Below, in pieces: positions 1-12,488 of a DNA stretch of 64,000 bases. Under the pieces are notes generated by a model. That model saw only the letters and a program-made list of their open reading frames with translations, was not told the origin of the DNA and ran no database searches. Positions within the stretch are counted from its first letter, which is position 1; the number at the start of each line of letters is the position of its first letter. A program made the position numbers and the translations under genes. The DNA is from Sphaerosporella brunnea (Eukaryota > Ascomycota > Pezizomycetes > Pezizales > Pyronemataceae). The DNA lies in the NCBI GenBank assembly GCA_008704415.1, contig VXIS01000089.1:1-64000 (forward strand), written 5' to 3'.

Positions 1-590
1 ATAGGTCGAATGGTTCCGTCTACAAAACCCCAGCAATTTTGTAGTGGAACCCCTTTGGCTGCAACCACGTTTGCGTATTCTCGAAGCTTTTGCGGTGTAA
101 GGCGCTCGGCATCAAAATGTAGCAGGTGCTTCCATTTTGCGTGGATAATATTTCGTAACTCCTTCGCAATACGTGAAACCCGCTCTGGCTGCCAGCCAAA
201 CTCAAAGTGCAGGTCTGCAAGGCGTTTTGGATGGGCAAGGCGGGCTAGCAGCATGCATAGCGCGTCGCGCCGAGGCTCCTTAATTCCATTATTGCCTTTG
301 ATGTACTCTGGTAACCGTAGTTGAACCGTGAGCAACTCGATTTCAGCTTTTGAAAATCTAAATACGCAGTTATACTATATCAGCCCTTACTCTCCTTGTC
401 TTTTGATGGCGATGTACCTGAAATAAGTTTTCCAGTTCTCGCTGGGTAGCACATCAAGGTTGATTCTGCCAGCGCTTGGAGCACATCCCCATTTCTTTTG
501 ATTACCCAGTAAAATTTTTCTCACTCGCTGTGCATGCTGGTAAATTATTTCACGCTTTCTTTCAAGGAGGAGACGTTGTCGCAGGGTCAT
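1..590 (-). CDS. PIF/Harbinger (HARBI1-like) transposase, N-terminal part, cut by window edge
   Basis: Exons 590..418 and 357..1; the 60-bp intron 358..417 (GTACAT...TTTAG) splices NWKTYF to RFSKAEIELL, the usual entry into the fungal Harbinger nuclease region. The protein then runs through a helical HTH-like region and reaches GFVDGTIRPI at the edge; the Asp codon at 18-20 is the first acidic residue of the DDE triad. The rest of the catalytic domain lies outside the window. The start is the ATG at 588-590 (MTLRQRLLL); an upstream in-frame extension to 746 is only the translation of a GGTGG-type minisatellite and is less likely. Known role of the family: cut-and-paste transposition with TIRs and 3-bp target duplications. 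I see no stop or frameshift in the visible part, so the element could be young. TIRs cannot be judged with one end missing. Confidence 0.8.
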
Positions 591-627
591 TTTGCTGGGG
601 AGGATGTGGTTGATGACGTGTTGTGTG

Positions 628-691
628 GTGGATGGGTGGCAGGGTGGATGGGCGGCAGGGTGGACGGGCAGCGGAGTGGACGGGCGGTGGT
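628..691. repeat. 16-bp minisatellite, four units
   Basis: Four consecutive 16-bp units of the type GTGGATGGGTGGCAGG (628, 644, 660, 676) with a few substitutions, followed by further GGGTGG/GGCGGTGG-rich sequence to about 735. It sits directly upstream of the Harbinger start codon, so it is in the element's 5' region. G-runs on the plus strand make a G-quadruplex possible. Confidence 0.8.
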
Positions 692-849
692 GAAGCCGGG
701 TGGTGGCGAGGACGGGCAGCGGGGAGGGGAAGACGGGCTCTCTCACCCGTCATTTGCATCTGGAAACTCCGTCTAGCTGGCCAAGACTTCTGGTCACAGC
801 CTGATTTTTGCATCTGGAGTCAAATCGCAAACTCTCTATTATAGGGATA

Positions 850-1876
850 GATACAAAATGTGTCACTGAATCTCACTCGATTTTGCCATTTTTGTTATTG
901 TTGGGTTAGAACAAAAAGCTACGCGTCAAAGTCATTGGATTCTGCGTTAAAGCCATACGTGTTTTGACATGGGGATTCTTTATGTGTCGCCACAGTGTAC
1001 ACTTGTTTACCTCAAAGGTTTTTGAAAAGTACTCAGCAATCGCATGCTCGGCACCCAGCGCCGGCTCGCGTTCGTCAGTGAACCTGTTTCGTCGTTGACA
1101 CCGTCAAACTTCTATGTTGCTGTGCCAACCGCTAATTTCACTGCACAACCTCGCTAGTCCAGAATGCATGCGCAGTGCCAATCAGTGCGCGTATCCAACG
1201 GCTCCTTGAAACATCGCCAAGGTTTCATGTCACCTCTCCCATAACAAGGATCGTCATCCCCCTCAATACTCTTTGCAGCCTTTTCAGAAACCCCTCTCTT
1301 GCGAATTCTATGGAAGGAATCCAAGGGCTGGCTGGCCAGCGACTGCTGCCGTGCGACTCTCTGTCTTCGGGATTAATCACCCATCAATTCGTGAGCTTTG
1401 CTACTCGTCCGATACACCGGATTCCGACGATATCAGGTCTCATATGGCGGGCGAGAAAAACTGGAGATTGGGGGAGAGTTCGAAGGTTCTTTCCAACCAC
1501 GCGAAAGATGATGGGCGTTGTTTTTTCGGCCGTGAGAGTCCATGACTGGAGAGCTCCGTAGCGCGAAACACCTCCATAACTATTAGCCACCAGAATGACA
1601 GTGAGCTGATTGGTCACCCTTCCATTTCTCGCGTTACCAGCACTCGTCCCGAACGCGCGAGATGTTTGGACCGGTGTGATAGCCGGAGAATGAGGAGGAG
1701 GATGGCTGGCTTGGCAGTTGTGTCACAGCAGAAAGCACTTCAAAACGTTGCCTTCCGCCGCCGCCGCTTGTTCACATTCTCACAACCACCACAGCGGCCC
1801 AGCCCTCCATTGACTTTACTGAATAACTCTCTTCTCTTGGCGTTGTTGTTATCACAGAATACCTCGGTTCTTCATT
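850..1876. other. intergenic and DAHP synthase promoter / 5' leader
   Basis: No convincing gene. Short plus-strand frames between 1175 and 1561 lack codon structure. The last 300 bases hold an ATTGGT (reverse CCAAT) at about 1607 and a pyrimidine-rich leader before the ATG at 1877. I see no TGACTCA (Gcn4/CPC1) site. Confidence 0.5.
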
Positions 1877-3305
<1,429 letters not shown>

Positions 3306-4532
3306 GTGTTTCTTTGCTCTGTCATGTTGTCTGTCATTTCAGCGGGTTCTAAAAGTCTTATATGGGGTTTGGGAAACTAGGTTTATTTATTTTTTCTGGG
3401 TTCTGGGTGCTCTTTATTGTTTTGAGTGTTCAACAGGGCATAGGTGGAAGAAACCTATGATCTTGATTTGGATACCTGACAGAATCGTCTGTTTCTGGCG
3501 TTGCAGTACATGGGTGTTGAGTACCGGTAATCTGAGCCGTGCAATATCATGAGCGCCAACCTCCACAAAACAAACCGTTTCAGCCCGATCTCAGCAATTC
3601 AGCGGCTTGGCTCACGATCTACAGCTGAGGTGCATCTCCGCCAGGCCAGTTTGACCGTGGAGCTCTAGTTTGTGTACCCCCTCCTCATCCAAAGACATCA
3701 GCATCAACAACCATGACCATCCACGTACAGACGCCGCCACCACCACCAGCTTCTCCTGGCTAAAACAGCCATCCGCGAGAAGCGATTCATGCGTTGCGAC
3801 AGGGACTTAGAAAAATCGCGAGGACAAGCCACCACACAAACGTCTCCAATTCAGAACTGAATAACTCAACGACAACACAAAATTTCCAAAATGCGAAGCC
3901 ACAAAATTCTCGAGTGAGGAGGGTAACTCTTTTAGTTTCTCGGAGATGTTGCAGTATTCTTGTTGTAGTGAGATGAAGCAGCATATGACGTGGAGAGGTA
4001 CTTTTTTCCGCCGACCGCTCTTTGTATGGGAAAAACACAAAAATCAACATTCATCAAACAACCACATTTTTATTTGGTTTTGGTGATAATAGAAAGCAAT
4101 CTATTGATGTAATAGACGGCAAGTGGTGAATAGATTGTGGTGTTGAGTGGGCTGGCGATGAAGTTGAATTAAAAATTTGAAGGTAAGCCACAGCTTGGCG
4201 TGGTTCAGCCACAAAAGCGACCATAAAAGGAATGGTGTTGCCTTAAAGAGGTAACGCATGAATCGCTTCCCATCCACGTCAATGCGCACAGACTCTGGCA
4301 GCGCACAGATCGCAGTCCGTTTCCAACGCCGGCAGACTCTTTGGTCGGACCTGTCGTCAGCCCAATGCGTAATATGCTCGCTCGAGTGATGATTCATGAC
4401 GACAGCTGGCGATCCAAACATGAGCGGGAAGACCTTAAATGCGCAAAAACGAGGTATCGGTATCATCATAACCATCACTCGGCCACCTCGTCGCCCAACC
4501 CACATATTTGGCCCCAAATCGATAGCATAGTA
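3306..4532. other. convergent intergenic region
   Basis: Lies between the 3' ends of the DAHP synthase gene (plus) and the SmgGDS-like gene (minus). Only short frames without codon bias occur. I see no repeat or RNA gene. Confidence 0.5.
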
Positions 4533-6525
4533 TCATCCATCTACTGCTCCCACTACCACCCTCCTCAAAATCTCCTCCACCCCCTCATCCTCACCGAGCG
4601 CCTTCAGGCCCGCACAAAGCACCGCAACGTTCTCGCGGTCCCTACTCTCGCCCTGAGCCGTATCCTTGACCAACTGCATCTCCTTCGCGAACCCCGTTCG
4701 CACCCTCTCTGCGCCCTCTTTCTCCCTCGCAAACAGTGCCAGCGCGAACCACCCCTCGGAGCGGACGACGGGGTACTTATCCTGCGTGACCATATCCCAC
4801 AGGGCGTCCTCGAGCGCAGGGGAGGGGTGCGCCAGCAAGCCATTGAGGAGCTCCTTCTTCGGCTCGGAGTCGGTAGCGTAGATGATTCTCAGGACCGCGG
4901 CGATAGTACGGGAAATCTCGACTTTGACGGGGAGCTCTTCGACCTCTGCGTAGCGTTTGAGGAAGAGGGATAGAGTGGATTGCGTCTCCGGGGTCGAGGC
5001 GAGGAGTTCTTTGGCGTTGGGCTCGGTGTTGACGGTTGCCAACCGGCCCAGACTAACGGCTGAGTACCATACCTGCCCCACGCCCACACCCTCCATCTCC
5101 AGCATCCGTCTGACGGCCCTGAAAGCGCCGGTTTCTACTAGTACCCGCTTGTTTGAGGCGGGGATGGCTAGGTTCTTGAGCACCCCCACAGCGGCGTGGA
5201 TGACACCCACACTCATAGCGCCAGTCGGGAGTTTCTCCGCCACCTCCCCTCCTCCCTCCACCGCCTCCTTCTTCTCCCTCGCTTGCTTAACCGACTCATC
5301 GAATCTGTCTGCCGTCTCCTCCACGATCTTCAACAGGGGCTTCTGCAATCCCTTCTCCACAAGCTCAATGCACACCGCATCGCTCCTGCCGACGTTTCCA
5401 AACACCATGCACGCCGTGACCGCCAGTTCCTCCTTTCCAGGCTGGACCTCGAGCCACTTTTCTATCCTGCCCATGACCTCGCCTCCAAGCGGGTAGACCT
5501 CCAAAAACTCGCTATCGGTCGCGATCTCACACACCGCCTCGATCAGCTGGTTGCGGGCATAGGCGATCAAGCTGTTATCCTTCGACTCGCGCTCGACGTC
5601 GACGGTGAGGTCATACGTCTTTTCAATCGCATCGAGAACGCAGGAAAACAAACCATCGCCCTTGACCACGATGCGATGGAACCGCTGCGTGGTGAGCAGA
5701 CTCGAAAGAATCGACACCAGCGAGAGCGTATTATCGAACTCCTCCTGACCGTACTCCAAGGCGGTCAGCAGCGTTTCCAGAGCGCCCTCAGGCGCAGCAG
5801 CCTTGCCGGAGTCATGCGATATCAGCAGCTCGAGAACGCGGAGGAAGTAGTCGAGAGGATCGTCGAAGCCGTCTTCGGTGAGGACGTTGAAGATGGTGGT
5901 TACGGCGTCTTTCTCGACCGCAGCGAGCTGCGCAGGTTCTCTATACGGTCAGTCGGCGTTGAGAGTGTGCGATAGGGGTAGGATGAACCGTAGTCGGTGC
6001 AGATGTTGAGGAGGACGACGGCGGCGATTATGCGAGTTTCCGCGTCCGAGAGAGCAGTGATTATGGGGGTCAGCGAGAGCGGGTGGTCAATCACGCGTTT
6101 CCGGTTCGCATCTAGAGGAATTGTTCAGCCGGGATCGAAGAGAGGCGCAATGAGAGCAATAGTGTACCCTTCTCCGCACACGAATTGCCTATGATCTTTA
6201 GGGCGTTCAAGGTCAATGTGGGCTCGGTCGCAGTCGGGATCAAGCTCTGGAAGAAGCTCAGCACTCCCGACTCGCCGAGAGGTATCCGCCATGCTTCTGT
6301 TGAACCGTCAGCCCGCAATTGCACACGGCCTGCGCAAACCACAAACGCACCGTCACGACTGGCCATCCAGAAGCGAGCTGAAGCTGTGCTCTGCGATTGT
6401 TCGGACATGCCCTCGAGGACGTCGAGCAGGGGGATTAAAGCATCTGTCGTCTTCTCATCGCCTTGAAGCACAGCGTCGACGGCGCTCAGGGTATCGGTGT
6501 CAGCTGTAGCCATGGCGGAACTCAT
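4533..6525 (-). CDS. ARM-repeat protein, SmgGDS / RAP1GDS1-like GTPase regulator
   Basis: Exons 6525..6168, 6111..5989, 5938..4533 (1887 nt, 628 aa). The splice joins give AEKDANRKRVIDH and CTDYEPAQLAAVEKD, both in frame; introns are 56 and 50 bp. A further in-frame 54-bp intron (GTGCGT...CAACAG, about 6294..6347) probably removes AFVVCAGRV and neighbours, giving SRDEAWRIPLGE and a 610-aa protein. The sequence is all-helical and made of ARM-like repeats: ALKIIGNSC, AVVLLNICTDY, HAAVGVLKNLAIPASNKR, YSAVSLGRLA. This fits the SmgGDS family, which binds small GTPases with a C-terminal polybasic region and acts as chaperone or exchange factor. Length and repeat pattern fit (vertebrate forms about 560-610 aa). 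The family call is by repeat pattern, not by a catalytic motif. Confidence 0.75.
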
Positions 6526-6802
6526 GATTGCTAATATCTTGTGGCGGTTGGAGGTGAAGAATGCGGGGGAGCTGTCGGTTACACGCGCAGCTATTTTCAG
6601 CCGCATCTCCGCTCCTGGTGCCTGGGCCGAGTGATAAGGCATGCAAAACTGACTGACCACACAGCAGTTTCGCCCATGCTTCCCGGATTCGATCCGATAT
6701 TCATTAAGGACCATCGTACCGGCCTTTGAGTAGCCTGACTGTGCACCGCGCTTCAGACCTGTGGATCACATGTAAATGGAGAGCTGTATGGTGCAGGCAG
6801 CT

Positions 6803-7510
6803 TTAAACCGACCCGTCGCTGAGAATTTCCGTGACTTTAATAGCGTGCGGAGGGTGCAGAAAGTGATCGAAGCGCGTGAAGTGGTGGGGGCCCTGAGAGT
6901 CAATTTTATATAAACTTGTCGTCATGCCTCCCCCGCAGCCGCGGCCGCCCCCCGTTCCTGCTGCCCCCACCGAGTCTGCCTCTGGCTGTCGCTGTGAGAC
7001 GCGCCGGTGACTCTTATAAACCCGTTCCTTATACCTTTTTGCGCAGCGGCCGCCGAGCCCAGTATGTGCCAGCTGCACACAGATAAAGGCCTTTACCTGG
7101 AGATGGCGGGTATAATTTTGGCCGGCGGGACACTTCCGTGCGGATGAAAGCAGCTTCTTCATGTCTGCAAGGGCTGCTTTGAGAAGCTCAACTCTCTTCG
7201 GTCTTGACACTCGAGGCCATGTTTGCTGTCCAGTTTGTGGAGGTTGTTCTGGCAATAGCGCTGCTTCCGACTCAGGGTCGGAGTCAGCACCATTGTGGAC
7301 TTGAAACGTGTTGATGTAGGTCTCCAGGGATTTATGTATGGCCTCCCGATTACCGTCGTCTTCTTCTGCCTCGTCATCCTCTTCTGCCTCTCCTTCGTTC
7401 TCCACCTCATTCGGAAACACAGCCTCAGCTTCAGTCTCAGCCAGACGCCTGCGCTTGTGAATAGCTGTGGCTTGTCGTGAAATGATAGTCCTTTTGCTCG
7501 GTCTCGTCAT
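6803..7510 (-). pseudogene. probable transposon-derived ORF fragment, 235 aa
   Basis: ATG at 7508-7510 opens a frame starting MTRPSKRTIISRQATAIHKR, followed by a Glu/Asp-rich acidic stretch and a basic segment (DMKKLLSSARKC...QNYTRHLQVKAFICVQLAHT). This arrangement resembles the N-terminal part of fungal DNA-transposon or orphan TE proteins, but I cannot name a family. After about residue 150 the protein becomes Gly/Arg-rich and looks out of frame, suggesting a decayed copy. It lies between the SmgGDS-like promoter and other transposon debris. It could also be an unrelated orphan gene. Confidence 0.3.
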
Positions 7511-7739
7511 TGCTGTTGCTGGCTGCGGGTGTTGCTGGCTGCGGGTGTCCTGTGTGTGGTTTCAAGAGTTTGGGGGCAGCCAACAGCGAAAAAAATGGTG
7601 ATTTCACCATGACGACAAGAATGAGCTGTGCAGCTGGCCATAGCGGTTGAAAGCTGGCCATAGCGACGCCGTCGCGGTTTTACATGGTCCAAGCTTTCCA
7701 AATCCATCGTCGCAAGTCTTTAATAACATCATGAGATTG

Positions 7740-8545
7740 TGTGACTGGTGGAAGCGCGGCCCTCAGTCTTACAGAGCGCATCTTATTTAGGGGGCGGGAG
7801 GGAGGTTTCCCCAGAGTTCTCACACGGTAATCAGTTTATAAACAGTCGTCGCTGTCTCCACCAAGCGGAGCCTGCCGACGGGTCGGTTTGAGGCCGCCTG
7901 CACCATACGAGCAACCGTCGACAGCACATAATCTGATTTTGATTTCACGGCCGAGGCTTCTAAAAACACATTACGCATCAACCAATTACTGAAACAGCCA
8001 GCAATTCCCACGTAATGAGGCTCTCCTGTCGGCATTGGTGGACACTGGGATTGGTGAAGCAGGTTCTCCCTGCCGGCGAGGTTGTTGATAGCTCGAGTGA
8101 GTGGTGGAAAATGATATGGATTGGTTGTAAGGGGAAGTGCATAGATTCTCACTCGCCCGGCTGGGCTTTCTGGTGGAAAATTCCCTCTTGGCTATTCCAC
8201 GTCAGATTTATGGCGATGTTGTCTTTTCGCTCCCCGCTCTGAATAAACTCTGTGCTTGGTCTAGAGCACCTCAACCCGGTTTGCAGTGGCTAAAGCATAC
8301 GAGTGGAAGACTTTCCGTCTTTTTCTATTCAGGGGGGCAAAAAAGTCCAGCTAGGAAGCAGCACCGGTACTCGATAGGCTAACCTTGTAGCTACGGCCAT
8401 TGGCAAGAGTGTTTCAACGCATCGATATCATTGAAGTCTTTTCACCGATTGAGTTTTGCACTTCAGAAGCCTCCTTGGCAAAAAAAAAAAAAAAATTCCA
8501 GCTTTAACTCATCCACAACTGGCCACTAGCCACAAGCCATACGAT
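7740..8545. other. gene-free stretch
   Basis: Only short frames without coding character; includes an A15 run at about 8480-8494. No gene, RNA or clear repeat seen. Confidence 0.45.
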
Positions 8546-8548
8546 ATA

Positions 8549-9032
8549 TACAGTACTAGGACAAAAAGAATGGGATAAATCGCAGTTTTCCTAGTTTTAC
8601 AGCTAAATCACTCACTTTTCACCACCTTACCAAAAATCACCATTTGGTCCAAAAAATTGACCGCTGGCCAGGAAAGTAGAAAAACACATGAAATTCAATC
8701 TCCGAAGAATCTGAAAAAAAGAGAGCAAAATTGGAGGTGCTATGAGCTGGGAGGCGGTGTTGAGAGCTTTTCGGAAGGCGATTTTGTATGGGGCCCCATA
8801 CAAAAAGTGACTTGACAACGGCCTTTGCACACTCTGCCAGCTCGTCACGCAACGCCAACACCTTTTTTTCTTAATCTGCCACCAGAAATGAAGATTCAAA
8901 ATAGTTATTTAGCGTTTTGCATGGCGGAGCAAATTTATAAATTGCGTGGTGGTGGTTAGATAGAGGTCTCAACACGAGCACTTTGGCGGTGAAAGCGCAA
9001 ATATCCCATTCTTTTTGTCCTGTGACTATATA
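8549..9032. mobile_element. mariner-type MITE with imperfect TIRs
   Basis: The left end reads TATACAGTACTAGGACAAAA and continues AGAATGGGATAAATCGC. The right end, read on the minus strand, has TATAGTCACAGGACAAAAAG and continues AATGGGATATTTGCGC. The ends share a 19-bp core (AGGACAAAAAGAATGGGAT) in inverted orientation, about 480 bp apart, next to TA dinucleotides as expected for Tc1/mariner/pogo insertions. The interior has no intact transposase; a minus-strand 90-codon frame (8627..8899) is not recognisable. Exact edges are uncertain because the flanks are TA-rich. Confidence 0.65.
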
Positions 9033-9162
9033 TATATCATGCGCGCCATGTTGGAGGAAAACAAGATGACACCCGTGGCTGTCAACTCGACAACTCATCG
9101 ATCATGAAAACCATCGCACCGCGCAATCCGCGCGTTCCCCTCGCAGCTCTACAACACTCAAT

Positions 9163-9318
9163 ATGCGGCGACGATTTTTCAGTCTCCCCAAGGCCGTGGC
9201 GGTAACAATCACCTTAGCTCTGAGCGGACAATTATATCTAATACGGCACACGATGCAAGCGTCCAGCGAGGAACACGCCGGATGGCTCTCTATCCGGTAC
9301 TCCTTTTTACACAACTGA
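9163..9318 (+). CDS. possible small mitochondrial-type membrane protein, 51 aa
   Basis: ATG at 9163, TGA at 9316-9318. The product starts MRRRFFSLPKAVAVTITLAL: an Arg/Phe-rich amphipathic start followed by one hydrophobic segment (about residues 10-28), then a polar tail ending RYSFLHN. This is the layout of many small mitochondrial inner-membrane proteins. It is convergent with the GliK-like gene (stop at 9418). No family recognised and no splice evidence, so it may be chance. Confidence 0.3.
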   Translation: MRRRFFSLPKAVAVTITLALSGQLYLIRHTMQASSEEHAGWLSIRYSFLHN

Positions 9319-9417
9319 TTTGACCTCTAGTAATTACAATTGACAAGTACGCCTCTATCTACATATATCCACAAAAAAAAGGGAAAGGGAAAACAAGAGT
9401 AAAACAAAAAGGGGGTA

Positions 9418-10380
9418 TCAAATCTCCGTCCTCTCTCCATCTCCAAACATCTTCTTAAACCCTCCATCATAAGACGCCCACATGAGCGTCATGAGTCCTC
9501 TCTGCAGTACCAAAATCCAGTGCGGAGCTCTCCCATCACCACCCGCTAACACCTTCGTGAGCACTATAAGTGTCAATGTCAATGGGAGCCACAGCGCAGC
9601 CCACACTACCGCCCCGACCGACTGCCTCCAGCTAGTCCTTCTATACTCTTGCAGTCCCGCCAACCAAGTGCGATATTCCTGCGGCAATCTGTGTTCATCT
9701 GCCCCCATACGAATCAGATCCAGGTACCGTTTACTCGGCTGTGCCTCGCCGCGCACATGTAGCACTGGAGCAAGGAGCGTGTGCGCAAGTATTGGCTCTG
9801 CGTCGGCGCTGTTGGCAGGGATGGGAAAGGTCTCGACGATAACGTCCTGGTAGGCGGCACCGCCCCCCTCAGTGGCGAGGATTTTGGCATAGTCCTCCGG
9901 GGTAATCTCATACACGACTCCTATCAATCCGCCCTGCCAGCCACTGTCTTTTTCCAGCAGCCGCGTGTTCTCAGTCTCCGGGGCGTTGGTGACGTATCGA
10001 ACGTTCGCGAATCGTGGCTCGAGGTAAGCAATCCCCGGCAGATCGAAGGTGAGCGCGAGGCTGGGGACTACAACATTGGTAGCTGATATGGGCCGTATCT
10101 GGCGCCGGCCGATGAAGGTTGCCGCGCAGAGATTACTCCCGTAGGCGAGATAGAAGACGTTTTCTGACGCTGGCTCGCCATTCTCGAGCGCGGTCGATGT
10201 ATGTGGGAAGCTGTATTTATGGGGTGATTTGGCGCGAGGGAGTAGCCACGGGAGATAGAGGGCTACGAATTGTGAGAAGGTGCATTTATTTTCGGGGGGC
10301 GAGACCTCGGAAGGGGCCGTGACGCTGGGTCTGGTCTGCCTCATGATGCTGCTGAAGATGTGAATTGCGCAATTCCACAT
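9418..10380 (-). CDS. GliK-like gamma-glutamylcyclotransferase family protein with C-terminal membrane segment
   Basis: Single-exon 320-aa ORF. The family motif for the gamma-glutamylcyclotransferase fold, FYLAYGSNL, is near residue 75-85; YGSNL forms the substrate loop. Further on, GLIGVVYEITPEDYAKILATEGGGAAYQDV carries the conserved region with the expected catalytic Glu. These enzymes release 5-oxoproline from gamma-glutamyl substrates; GliK acts in gliotoxin biosynthesis, but no epithiodioxopiperazine cluster genes are nearby, so a general role in glutathione or gamma-glutamyl metabolism is more likely here. The C-terminal third has one hydrophobic segment (VVWAALWLPLTLTLIVLT, about residue 260-280), so membrane anchoring is likely. 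Start: ATG at 10380, or MRQTRPS at 10344 (12 codons later). Confidence 0.75.
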   Translation of the reverse strand: MWNCAIHIFSSIMRQTRPSVTAPSEVSPPENKCTFSQFVALYLPWLLPRAKSPHKYSFPHTSTALENGEPASENVFYLAYGSNLCAATFIGRRQIRPISATNVVVPSLALTFDLPGIAYLEPRFANVRYVTNAPETENTRLLEKDSGWQGGLIGVVYEITPEDYAKILATEGGGAAYQDVIVETFPIPANSADAEPILAHTLLAPVLHVRGEAQPSKRYLDLIRMGADEHRLPQEYRTWLAGLQEYRRTSWRQSVGAVVWAALWLPLTLTLIVLTKVLAGGDGRAPHWILVLQRGLMTLMWASYDGGFKKMFGDGERTEI

Positions 10381-10788
10381 GCCCGTAGGGACGCCATCCG
10401 GTTTTAAATCTGATTCGTAAAACTTCCGGAGTCAGATGCAGGGGCGGAAGATCTTCGGAAAGCCGGGGACAGCGACATCAAATTTTCCCTGGTATCGAGG
10501 TCTATCAAGTGGTTAGCCTAAACGGTAGAGTCGCGTCGCCGGAGCTCCGGGGCGGATTACAAAAACGCGGTAAGCAACATCGATGGAGATCCACCGAAAT
10601 CCGACAAACGCCATCAAACATACAGTAATCACTCGACTTATCCCAAAACAAAACAAAAAGAAGAGAAAGAACGCCGAGAAAAAAAACACGTACTCCCCTG
10701 GGTCAGATTACTACAATTGACAATGAAAACAAATCCTAACCGCTAAACGCCATGTGGTGGGAAAGGAACAAATGCGCAAGAAATGCCA

Positions 10789-12488
10789 TCATAGATCGTC
10801 AATGGTCTGTTCGTATTCATGGACAGCGTCCTTGCTACCCACAAGGTTTTCGGCTGGCTCCCAACTGGAAAAAATATCAGCGTTGCAAAGTGAGAGGGTA
10901 AGCTAAGGGGAGGGCTGTACGTGTTTTCACTGCTGGGGTACCCAGCCCATTTGACAAGGTATTCTTTGTTACCATCACGGACGCGATGGTCCAACACACG
11001 CTCAACTTCGTATTCAATTGGCTCAGGGGGCCTCAAAGTACGGCGTTTTTTCGCACTTGATTTCGGTTTGGTGGATACATGTGCAGCCGCCGGGGTTTGA
11101 CTGCTCTTCGAAGGTATGGTCGAAGAGCCAGACGCAAGAAGATCGTCCTCATCGCCTGATGTAAGTCTCTCGAAAGAGTGGCGACGCTTCTGTCCCGTCA
11201 TTTGGACTTTTTTCGAACGACCTGGAGCAGCTTCTGCCTTCAATTGGACTGCAGACGAGTCATCCGTGACCTGGTCAGAAGATGAGGCGATGGTTTTACC
11301 CTTGGCGGCAGGTGTTTCAACCACCTCAGTAGATTCGCCATCCTTCTTGCTGAAAAACCGGTAAAGGTTGCTTTGAACGTTCCGGAAGAGGTTGCGTTGA
11401 ACGTTCTTACCAGTTGCAGGTGTCGTTCCACTCGGAAGCATAGTAATCGCAGCCTGCTGTGATTCTTGACGAGGAGGAATCACAACGTTCATGACGGTCT
11501 TCGTTGCCCTCTTGGCGGTAGGATTGATTGTGGACTCCTCCGAGTCTCCATCCGTGTACGAACTATCGGTCTGTTCCTCAGGTAGGATCAACGGAGGAGA
11601 TGGGCCGTTGCTTCGACTGTCCGTCCCGGAAATCTCTCCTGCATCCGTGCCTGCAACCCGTGGATGTCTTCTCTTACTCGGCTTGGGGGCATTGACGGCT
11701 TTGCCTTTCCGTGCATTCACGCGTACCTGCACCTTTTCGTCTGGTTCACTCTCAATGGTTTCGCCCACCTCTCGTCGGAGCTCCCTAACTCGCTTCTCCA
11801 TCTTCTTCTTGATCGCCGGAGAGGTTCCGCCCGCCCATGACCCCATGTCATATCTCTTGTGGTAGTCCGTTTCCATGTTCACGCCCTTCTCGAACCAGGT
11901 GTGTTCAAACTGCTGCACATTCTCGGGGGGGACATAGTCGTAAATGTCCTCGGATCCACACTACAATCATAAATTACACATCAGCTTCAAAACTCGAGTC
12001 TTGACAAAAAAGATTTATTATTGTTATTTTTAAAAAATAAAATAAAATAAAATAAAAATGACTGGGGTTGTGGGAAAAACACACTTTCACAACGTGACCG
12101 TCAGAGTATATGACGTGATAAATGACCTTTCCGTGTGGCTCGGTGACGCGGAAGAGCTCTTTGAAGTGTCGACCCTCCGTTTTCGCACGCTGATCGTCTT
12201 CGACTAAATGCAAAATGTGTCAATTTTACTTCGGGCGTTGAAAGGTGGATCAGGAGTACCACGAACCATCTAAAGACGAAGAAGAATCGATGGTTATAGC
12301 GGGCGGCATCGAGACCTGTTGACACGCGCTCAGCATCCGAAGCGCGGATCGGATGATTAGGAAAGGAAATTTACCCGGACGCCGGGTTCTGAGTCAGCGG
12401 AAGCCCTGTCAACTTCATCACAGAGAACAGCCTCAAGATCACTTGGACCCGAATCCGGATCCCGGGATACGGAGCGGGGGGAAGTCAT
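10789..12488 (-). CDS. chromodomain protein, single C-terminal chromodomain
   Basis: Exons 12488..12375, 12315..12267, 12203..12085, 11960..10921, 10864..10789 (1398 nt, 465 aa); introns 59, 63, 124 and 56 bp. The start MTSPRSVSRDPDSG and the first two introns are inferred from frame and splice consensus. The long middle is disordered and Ser/Lys/Pro-rich. The chromodomain occupies about residues 410-460: YEVERVLDHR, EYLVKWAGYPSSENT, and, after the last intron, WEPAENLVGS. The cage residues that bind methyl-lysine in HP1-type domains (Tyr in YEVE, Trp in VKW, Tyr in GYP) are all present. Without the last splice the domain would be broken, so this intron is well supported. There is no chromoshadow domain, so it is not an HP1 orthologue; it is likely a nuclear reader of methylated histone. 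Confidence 0.75.

Noticed and set aside
1175..1561. 128-codon plus-strand frame upstream of the DAHP synthase
   Set aside because: Overlapping frames of equal quality, no motif; probably chance.
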